Shown one piece after another: positions 1 through 5,175 of a DNA stretch of 5,219 nucleotides (position 1 is the first letter of the stretch; every line of letters begins with the position of its first letter). A program made the position numbers and the translations under genes. Under the pieces are notes generated by a model. That model worked only from the letters and a program-made list of their open reading frames with translations. It was not told the DNA's origin and ran no database searches. The stretch covers positions 1 through 5,219 of the forward strand of contig JAFAFM010000105.1 in assembly GCA_023423495.1 (NCBI GenBank). The letters are read 5' to 3'. Source of the stretch: Armatimonadota bacterium (lineage in GTDB: Bacteria > Armatimonadota > Fimbriimonadia > Fimbriimonadales > Fimbriimonadaceae).

Positions 1-1
1 G

Positions 2-1027
2 GCCTATCAAATGGGGATTGAGTTCGACCGCATTCTGCAACCTGTGAGCGTCAATCCGGCAACTGTGGTCTTAGCCACGGCGCGGCAGAGATCGACGCCC
101 GCTGTGATCGTCACGGGCGGCACCGTGTGGACGACGATACTGAATGATAATGATGGCTATCGCGTGCTATTTAAGGGCCTGCGAAGCGCACCGGCAAGGG
201 TGTTCCGGGTGGATAAGCAGTTCGTAGGGGCAAGCAACAGGGACCAGCAATCCACGTATCCGGACGCCTGGCAAGTGTCCGCTCCCCGCATCGCCCTGTG
301 GGACCGCTACGGCGGATCTATGGAGTCGGGCTGGACACGTTGGATCATGGAGCAGTTCGGAATTCCGTTCACCGTGGTCTATCCCACCGAAATCAACGCC
401 GGAAACCTGAATGCCAAGTACGACGCAATCGTGTTCGTGGATGGCGCCATCCCGGCCAATCCACGCGAATCCGCCCCCATCAACACGGAAGGAATTCCCA
501 CCCAGTTCCACAACATGCTTGGCAACATTTCGGACCAAGGGGTGCAAAGCCTGAAGACGTTCGCCGAGAATGGCGGCTCGATCATCACGATCGGTACGTC
601 GACGACCCTCGCGCGGCATTTCGGACTTCCCGTGGAAAGCCACCTCCTAAAAGAAGGCCGACCCCTGCCGAGAACCGAGTACTACATCCCCGGATCGGTG
701 TTGGAGGTGAAGGTGGATAACCAGCAGCCCGAGGCATGGGGCATGAGGGACCGGGCGAACGTGATGTTCGACAACTCACCCGTCTTCAAGATCACCGATC
801 CCAGCAAGGTCAAAGCGATCGCGTGGTTTGATTCGGAGAAGCCGCTGAAGTCGGGCTGGGCATGGGGCCAGAAGTATTTGAAAGATGGCGTGGCCATCGC
901 GGAAGCGCCCGTTGGCAAAGGCAAACTCTACCTTTTTGGACCGGAGATCCTTTACCGCGGACAGTCTCACGGAACGTTCAAATTCTTCTTCAATGCCCTA
1001 CTGCTCAGTAAGGCAAACAAACTCTAG
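2..1027 (+). CDS. C-terminal part of an M14-type zinc carboxypeptidase-like protein (5' end outside the window)
   Basis: The frame is open to the left edge (A-Y-Q precede the first Met at base 11), so this is the tail of a longer gene and base 11 need not be its start. Numbering from that Met, residues 92-104 (PRIALWDRYGGSM) and 107-125 (the GWTRW segment to VVYP) open an alpha/beta section resembling a class I glutamine-amidotransferase-like fold, with strands at 139-146 and 189-196. Then come FDNSPVF (253-259), SGWAWGQ (281-287) and a closing VGKGKLYLFGPEI (301-313) followed by HGTFKFFFNAL. From memory, this order is typical of the C-terminal half of large secreted M14 metallopeptidase-like proteins of environmental bacteria. 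The zinc ligands and catalytic Glu would lie upstream and cannot be seen, so activity is unverified. The stop is TAG. The hydrolase gene follows after 25 bases on the same strand, suggesting co-transcription. Being real and 5'-truncated is near certain; the family name is recognition only. Confidence 0.8.
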   Translation, partial: AYQMGIEFDRILQPVSVNPATVVLATARQRSTPAVIVTGGTVWTTILNDNDGYRVLFKGLRSAPARVFRVDKQFVGASNRDQQSTYPDAWQVSAPRIALWDRYGGSMESGWTRWIMEQFGIPFTVVYPTEINAGNLNAKYDAIVFVDGAIPANPRESAPINTEGIPTQFHNMLGNISDQGVQSLKTFAENGGSIITIGTSTTLARHFGLPVESHLLKEGRPLPRTEYYIPGSVLEVKVDNQQPEAWGMRDRANVMFDNSPVFKITDPSKVKAIAWFDSEKPLKSGWAWGQKYLKDGVAIAEAPVGKGKLYLFGPEILYRGQSHGTFKFFFNALLLSKANKL

Positions 1028-1052
1028 GCTAGGATTAAGCGTCCGATAGTCC

Positions 1053-2333
1053 ATGTGGAAAACATGGCTGACCGTTGCCGGGCTGTTTGCCATCGGCAAT
1101 GCGTTCGGCCAGCCACAAATGACGGTACGCCCCGTCGGGACATTGACCGCCGCCGAGGTTGTGAAGCGGTATGAGGAGAGATTCAAAGAGAAACTTGCCG
1201 ATGCACCGGCGATTCGGCTCCTGAGGGTGAATTATCCTTCAACGGACGCCAAAGGCAACGCGGTTCGCCTCTCCGGGTTGGTAGCCATCCCGCCTTCTCC
1301 AAAGGGTCTCGTTCTGTACTTTCATGCCACTACGGCGGACCGAGACTTCGTTCCATCACGTTATCCCGCCAAGGGCAGCCCGCTCGAGGCGGAGTTGGCC
1401 GTCCTTGGATTTGCTGCCCATGGTTATGCCGTAGCCATGCCAGATTATCTGGGCTTGGGCGACCACGAGGGCATCCATCCCTATCCTCTCGGTAAGCTGA
1501 ATAGCCGAAGCGGAATCGATCTCGTCAAGCTCGTCAGGCAACAGATGCCCGAGGCAGACAAACCGCTGTACATTTCTGGTTACTCGGAGGGTGGGGCGGT
1601 GGCGATGTGGGCCACGCGTGAGATCGAGGCCGCTGGCGGCACCGTGGCCAGAGTTGCGCCCATCTCCGGTCCCTACAATTTGAGCGGCGTGCAGGCGCGG
1701 TCCATGTTGAAGGATCATTCCAACCCTATTTGGTTGGGGGCAAGTGTGTTTGTCGCCTCTTATACTGCCTATGGCATCCAAAGCACACATCCGGAGATTA
1801 AGCTCGGCGAGTATTTCGTGCGGCCGTTTGCAACCTACATTCCGTATGTTTTCCAAAAGCAAATCGACGACGTGCATCGCGGACGGAAACTAAGCTTGAA
1901 AGCGTGGCAAGTTGGGGAGTTTGTCTCGTTGCGTAAGATTCTTCGGCCAAGCTTCTTAGAAGCCATCCGCACGCATGACCTATCCAATCCACTATTGGCG
2001 ATCCTAGCCGCCAACGACTGTCATGACTGGACCCCAAAAACACAGATTGCGCTGTACGCCGTGGAAGACGATTTCCTGGTGCCGAAGGAGCATGTGACGG
2101 TAACAATCGAAGCGATGCGCCGAAGAGGCGTTCCAGAATCCCAAGTTTGGGGACACATCGAACCTGGTCGACGCTACAACCATCTGGATTGTGTGGTGCC
2201 GGGCATTCCGTTTGCCCGGCGATTCTTCGATGGCCAGATTAAGAATCCCGTCGATATTTCTCAGGCGCCCGGCTCATCGGGCATGTTCTTGTCGGGTGTC
2301 CGATCTGGACCCCAATCCTTCCGATTCCCCTGA
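1053..2333 (+). CDS. Secreted alpha/beta hydrolase (secretory lipase / esterase-like)
   Basis: A 426-residue serine hydrolase, probably exported. Residues 1-19 form a signal peptide (Lys3, hydrophobic core, AFG before Gln20). The fold is marked by a strand and oxyanion region LYFHATT (88-94), the segment AMPDYLGLGDHEG (128-140) followed by HPYP, and the nucleophile elbow GYSEGG (176-181) with Ser178. The probable acid is Asp340 in DDFLVP, and the probable catalytic His is His377 in NHLDC. Length and motif order fit bacterial relatives of the secretory lipase family, which cleave esters, lipids or sometimes peptides; the substrate cannot be told from sequence. Cys323 (NDCHDW) and Cys380 lie near the acid and His and could form a disulfide. 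ATG 1053 is chosen because it gives the signal peptide, although no strong Shine-Dalgarno precedes it. The gene follows the peptidase-like gene by 25 bases. Its last 73 bases run antisense through the convergent small gene, so roughly the last 24 residues are probably a non-family tail. Confidence 0.9.
   Translation: MWKTWLTVAGLFAIGNAFGQPQMTVRPVGTLTAAEVVKRYEERFKEKLADAPAIRLLRVNYPSTDAKGNAVRLSGLVAIPPSPKGLVLYFHATTADRDFVPSRYPAKGSPLEAELAVLGFAAHGYAVAMPDYLGLGDHEGIHPYPLGKLNSRSGIDLVKLVRQQMPEADKPLYISGYSEGGAVAMWATREIEAAGGTVARVAPISGPYNLSGVQARSMLKDHSNPIWLGASVFVASYTAYGIQSTHPEIKLGEYFVRPFATYIPYVFQKQIDDVHRGRKLSLKAWQVGEFVSLRKILRPSFLEAIRTHDLSNPLLAILAANDCHDWTPKTQIALYAVEDDFLVPKEHVTVTIEAMRRRGVPESQVWGHIEPGRRYNHLDCVVPGIPFARRFFDGQIKNPVDISQAPGSSGMFLSGVRSGPQSFRFP
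2198..2220. repeat. Perfect 7-bp GC-only inverted repeat inside the hydrolase gene
   Basis: GCCGGGC (2198-2204) and GCCCGGC (2214-2220) are perfectly complementary around a 9-base loop. The repeat lies in the hydrolase coding sequence (codons around VPGIPFARR). It is also 40 bases beyond the stop codon of the minus-strand small gene, so it could form a stem near the 3' end of the minus-strand transcript. No T-run follows on either strand, so it is not a classical intrinsic terminator. A chance product of Pro, Gly and Arg codons is quite possible. Confidence 0.3.
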
Positions 2334-2455
2334 TTGCTGTTGTTTCCCTGGTTGCCCTGCTGATTGGGCTTGTCCGAACCGCGATCCTCTTGCTGCGGCT
2401 GCGGGTTGTCTCGATCTACCGGCGGCTTCTGGGTGTTCTGCGTTTTGTCTTTCAT
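2261..2455 (-). CDS. Small, highly polar, probably disordered Q/N/D/P-rich protein
   Basis: A 64-residue protein from ATG 2455 to TGA 2263-2261, with no family I recognise. It contains nine each of Gln, Asn, Asp and Pro, about six each of Gly and Lys, and four Arg. Apart from the initiator Met, the only hydrophobic residues are Val13, Trp48, Met58 and Ala64. It has no Cys, signal peptide or membrane segment, so it is very likely intrinsically disordered and cytoplasmic. Residues 31-44 are almost only Asn, Gln and Gly, with GNQGN and SNQGN repeats. It is called a real gene because AAGGAGG lies 5 bases before the ATG, the best ribosome binding site in the window, and because it follows the phosphoesterase by 57 bases in the same direction. 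Short disordered proteins of this kind occur in many bacteria, often without known function. Its 3' part overlaps the end of the convergent hydrolase gene by 73 bases. Main doubt: some of the composition could be a by-product of antisense sequence, although the hydrolase covers only 73 of the 195 bases. Confidence 0.72.
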   Translation of the reverse strand: MKDKTQNTQKPPVDRDNPQPQQEDRGSDKPNQQGNQGNNSNQGNRKDWGPDRTPDKNMPDEPGA

Positions 2456-2459
2456 GATT

Positions 2460-2504
2460 GCCTCCTTGAGCTTTGGTCCTTATTGGACGTCAACCCAAGG
2501 AGGC
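2460..2504 (-). promoter_or_regulatory. Predicted mRNA hairpin that sequesters the Shine-Dalgarno of the small gene
   Basis: In the minus-strand RNA, GCCTCCTTG (2504-2496) is the perfect 9-bp complement of CAAGGAGGC (2468-2460), which contains the whole Shine-Dalgarno sequence. The 27 bases between can themselves pair: TTG (2493-2491) with CAA (2475-2473), and GTCC (2488-2485) with GGAC (2479-2476) around an AATAA loop. The 5' arm starts 8 bases after the phosphoesterase stop codon (2515-2513), so a ribosome finishing that gene would cover or open it. This is the geometry of translational coupling. No U-run follows, so it is not an intrinsic terminator. A shorter alternative hairpin at 2508-2495 uses part of the same 5' arm. 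The pairing is visible in the sequence; the regulatory role is inferred. Confidence 0.5.
2461..2467 (-). promoter_or_regulatory. Strong Shine-Dalgarno sequence of the small gene
   Basis: On the minus strand AAGGAGG (2467-2461) precedes ATG 2455 by 5 bases. It is a seven-base match to the anti-Shine-Dalgarno end of 16S rRNA, far stronger than anything before the other starts in this window. It decides the start of the 64-residue gene and is the main evidence that the gene is translated. Confidence 0.85.
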
Positions 2505-2512
2505 TTGGAGGA

Positions 2513-4123
2513 TTAGTCGACCCGTAAGGACCGAGTCGACAAGTACACCTGGCCGAACATGTCGGTCGTTCGGACGTGGATGGGATAAACACCCGGCGCT
2601 AGGTACCGAGGCATCGGCATTTTCCAAAGATGTGGCGACTTGACCGCACCGGGTAAGTCGCGATAGGGAGGCTTTTGGCCCTTCTCGCGGGCAATCAACT
2701 CTAAGTACATCGGATCTGCCTCATCCGCCTTGGCCATCGTCTGCCAAGGGCCATCCGCGCCGAATTGCACTTCCACCTTGGACTGCTCAGACCCGCCAAA
2801 GACGTTCACGAAGACCGAGGTTCCTGCCAGCTCGGACGCGTTAATGAAGTCCGGAGAGATGATGTTCATCTGGTAGGTGGCCGGTCGACCCGCCGCGCGG
2901 TATTCGATCTTGTACTGGGTCCCGTCGAACGTGAAGATGCTATAGCCGTTCGGCGCGCCATCGCGCATGGTGGTGTGTGGAATGCCTCGGGGGTCCGGGG
3001 CTCCACTCCACCAACTGCCGCACGTGGTGACGTTCACGATATGGTGATGTGGCTTCGCGCCCTTCCATCCGTCCTTTTCAGTAAAGAACCGATGCTCCTG
3101 GAAGTGGGTGTGGGCGGCCACCGAAATGACGTAGGGCCTCTTCTCGATCATGCGAAAGATGTCCTGCTTGTCCTCGTTTTCGTTGAGCGGGATGTGCATC
3201 ATCAGCACGACCATTTGGTTCTGTGGCACAAGCGCCAGATCTTTCCTGAGCCAATCCAACTGCTCTTTGCCCAGTCCGGCTTTGTAACGGCCACGTTTGT
3301 CTGGCTGGGTATCCCCGTGTTGCCACACCACGTTGTCCAGAACCACAAAATGTGTGGGGCCATGGTCAAAGGAGTAGTAGGCGGGGCCAAAGACGCGTTC
3401 GAAGTGCCCGTTGGCTTCCTTGTCCGTCTTGCCCTGGTAATCCACGTCGTGGTTGCCGAGAACGTTGTACCAAGGAATTCCAATCAAGGCGATGCTTTTG
3501 ACGAGCGGCTCGGTGGTCTCCAAGTTATCGAACGCAATGTCGCCCAGGGGGACGCCAAACGCCGCATCGGTCTTCCCGATTAGTGGCTCCACGATGCTCT
3601 TGCTGATGTAATCCACTTCTCGCAAATCGCGGGGTTGGGTATCCCCGAAGAAGAGGGCGGTGAATTTATTGGGCTCCCGCCGGGTGTAAAGGGGAAAGTC
3701 GATCGAGGCTGGAAGTGGCCCAGTCGGTTTAACGGCGGGATACTTGAGATAGGCAGGGGAGCCCTTTGGGTTGTGAATGTAGTAGAACCGCGGAAGCTGC
3801 ATGCCCTGATCCAAGGCGGTCATATAGCCTCGTGGCTTGATCACGAAGTAGATCGTGTTGTCGTAAAGCGGCAGCCTCCATCGACCATTGCGGTCGGTCT
3901 TCGTGATGTCCGTGTGGCTGGAGACACGGACATTGGCAAGGCTGCGCTCGTCCGCATCCTTCTTCCCATTCCAGTTGCGATCCTCGTACACGAGGCCCGT
4001 AGCAAACTGCTGGACAACCGCCTTCTTCTTCGCTGCGGGTCGAACCGCGTGCTTATGGCCAGGTCCATCGTGGCCATGCAACCCGATGAGGAGTGGAAGA
4101 ACCGAAACGGCGACAAATCCCAT
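2513..4123 (-). CDS. Secreted calcineurin-like metallophosphoesterase with N- and C-terminal accessory domains
   Basis: A 536-residue protein in three parts, fitting calcineurin-like phosphoesterases with MetallophosN and MetallophosC domains. Residues 1-15 are a short hydrophobic export signal without a basic residue, followed by a His-rich stretch (His16, 18, 23, 25). Residues 42-90 form a beta domain of the SdrD-B/carboxypeptidase-regulatory type with a calcium-loop-like DRNWNGKKDADE (48-59). The catalytic domain spans about 153-405: GDTQ (160-163), LGDIAFDN (193-200), GNHD (223-226), MMH (308-310) and AHTH (337-340), which together would bind two metal ions. Residues from about 415 to the end form the C-terminal beta domain. 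The family hydrolyses phosphomono- or diesters; the substrate is unknown. ATG 4123 is used because an in-frame TGA lies 18 bases upstream, but no Shine-Dalgarno is evident. It follows the unknown gene by 35 bases and precedes the small gene by 57. Gln163 replaces the usual His of GDxH, a change I recall in this subgroup. Confidence 0.92.
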   Translation of the reverse strand: MGFVAVSVLPLLIGLHGHDGPGHKHAVRPAAKKKAVVQQFATGLVYEDRNWNGKKDADERSLANVRVSSHTDITKTDRNGRWRLPLYDNTIYFVIKPRGYMTALDQGMQLPRFYYIHNPKGSPAYLKYPAVKPTGPLPASIDFPLYTRREPNKFTALFFGDTQPRDLREVDYISKSIVEPLIGKTDAAFGVPLGDIAFDNLETTEPLVKSIALIGIPWYNVLGNHDVDYQGKTDKEANGHFERVFGPAYYSFDHGPTHFVVLDNVVWQHGDTQPDKRGRYKAGLGKEQLDWLRKDLALVPQNQMVVLMMHIPLNENEDKQDIFRMIEKRPYVISVAAHTHFQEHRFFTEKDGWKGAKPHHHIVNVTTCGSWWSGAPDPRGIPHTTMRDGAPNGYSIFTFDGTQYKIEYRAAGRPATYQMNIISPDFINASELAGTSVFVNVFGGSEQSKVEVQFGADGPWQTMAKADEADPMYLELIAREKGQKPPYRDLPGAVKSPHLWKMPMPRYLAPGVYPIHVRTTDMFGQVYLSTRSLRVD

Positions 4124-4158
4124 GCCGTTAATACTGGCTCAAAACTTAGCGCTTTTGG

Positions 4159-5172
4159 TTAAGGGTTTATGATGAGAAATTCGTACACCATTCCCACTGA
4201 TGCCTTGTTCTCCGCCTCATTACGGCCCCTGAATTGCCGATACAGCCCCAGTGTCACCGTGAAGCTTGCGGTTGGAGAGCCATCGACAAACCTCGTAGCT
4301 TCTGCGGACGACTGAAATCCTAAGGCTTTGTAGCTGTCCACAAATCTCCTATGAATATCGTCGCGTAGCCCGGATTCCAGCTCCGTCATTTTAACTATCC
4401 CTTTCGGGAGTCCATCCAACCCAAGCTTCTTTAACAAACTCTGATACGCTAAATTAGCCGCGTCTTGACGCTCTCTACGAAGCCTTTCAATTTCATCGGC
4501 GGCTTCTCGCAAACCATCTTCTAAGTACCTTTCTGCTATTCCAAAGCAGATGAATGCACTTGACCTATCTTGAAACGTCCTAGCTTGGGCGGCGTCCTTC
4601 TCCGCTTGACTCATTTCGGTCCCTGGATAATTCAACATTGGAAACCGTTCGAGAGCCTTGTTGCGGGACTTCGTTTTATCTCTTGGCATGTGTATCTCGA
4701 TCGATCTAGGTGGCGATCCGTCGGCGGGAGCTAACGTAGCCGTGATTGTGTAATCGAGGCCAAACCCAGCCGTACTGACATCAAAATCCTTGGGCCAAGC
4801 ATTGGCAGGAAACATCTTGCTCACCGCCTTTCTTAACGGATCGGAGTCCTTCTTGTTGGCACTGAAAACAAACTCGGAATTCATCGAGTCCGTAATTGAC
4901 TTAACAAGCTCACCATTCTCTTCAATATGAGCCAGAACCGGCAAGGCTGGATCAACCAAGATCAATCCATCCGATTTCCAGGCCCTTTCAACGAGACCAA
5001 GAGCCTTCACTGCTTTTCGAAGGTCGCCGCTATCTATCCCACGCCGAAATGCCGCTTGGACGGCCTTGATCTTGGCTTGGTCATTGGAAACCATAAGCAC
5101 ACGATCAAGGGGCGCACAAATTCCGAGGCAGGTGAAGGCAAGTGCGATTAATGTGGCGGATTGTTTCAACAC
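4159..5172 (-). CDS. Exported protein of unknown function, 337 residues, with a central coiled-coil-like helix
   Basis: I do not recognise this family. Residues 1-20 look like a signal peptide (Lys3, hydrophobic 7-19, then CAPL). Cys19 follows LGI, a poor lipobox because position -1 is Ile, so ordinary cleavage after about Ala20 is likelier than lipidation. Residues 31-66 look mostly helical, ending in DGLILVDPALPVL (68-80). Residues 131-165 look like beta strands, 203-250 are a long charged helix (REAADEIERLRRERQ, coiled-coil-like), and the C-terminus (301-337) looks like beta strands ending FLIINP. No catalytic motif is evident. The start is GTG 5172, with TTG 5169 an alternative; an in-frame TAA two codons upstream limits extension and the Shine-Dalgarno is weak. 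The gene is AT-richer than its neighbours: lines 4381-4440, 4501-4560 and 4861-4920 are 40-43% GC, against 60% at 3001-3060 and 63% at 1561-1620. It precedes the phosphoesterase by 35 bases in the same direction and may be co-transcribed. Confidence 0.85.
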   Translation of the reverse strand: MLKQSATLIALAFTCLGICAPLDRVLMVSNDQAKIKAVQAAFRRGIDSGDLRKAVKALGLVERAWKSDGLILVDPALPVLAHIEENGELVKSITDSMNSEFVFSANKKDSDPLRKAVSKMFPANAWPKDFDVSTAGFGLDYTITATLAPADGSPPRSIEIHMPRDKTKSRNKALERFPMLNYPGTEMSQAEKDAAQARTFQDRSSAFICFGIAERYLEDGLREAADEIERLRRERQDAANLAYQSLLKKLGLDGLPKGIVKMTELESGLRDDIHRRFVDSYKALGFQSSAEATRFVDGSPTASFTVTLGLYRQFRGRNEAENKASVGMVYEFLIINP

Positions 5173-5175
5173 TTC

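Noticed and set aside
167..643. Minus-strand 158-codon frame opposite the M14-type C-terminal region
   Set aside because: Composition is Arg- and His-rich as expected for an antisense shadow, with no family features; the plus-strand frame is clearly the coding one.
2267..2282. Hairpin GCCCG / CGGGC with a 6-base loop as an intrinsic terminator
   Set aside because: The stem is only 5 bp and no T-run follows on either strand. It also overlaps the last codons of the small gene.
2191..2457. Plus-strand 88-codon frame giving a Cys-rich peptide with a CCC run
   Set aside because: It lies over the end of the hydrolase and exactly antisense to the small gene. Its cysteines come from the complement of Gln- and Gly-rich codons, and no ribosome site precedes it.
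2488..2493. TTGACG on the minus strand as a -35 box for a separate small-gene promoter
   Set aside because: At 17 bases downstream there is only CTCAAG, which does not resemble a -10 box. The bases are better explained as part of the leader hairpin.
2765..3583. Long open frame (272 codons) on the plus strand opposite the phosphoesterase
   Set aside because: It is fully antisense to a clear metallophosphoesterase whose motifs are all in the minus frame. The translation shows no domain or signal, and GC-rich codons leave the opposite strand open.
4124..4158. Possible regulatory hairpin CAAAA / TTTTG before the phosphoesterase
   Set aside because: The stem is five mostly A-T pairs and does not touch a recognisable ribosome site, so it is within chance expectation.
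3635..4162. Plus-strand 175-codon frame over the start of the phosphoesterase
   Set aside because: Antisense to a well-supported coding sequence, with no recognisable domain and no ribosome binding site that I can see.
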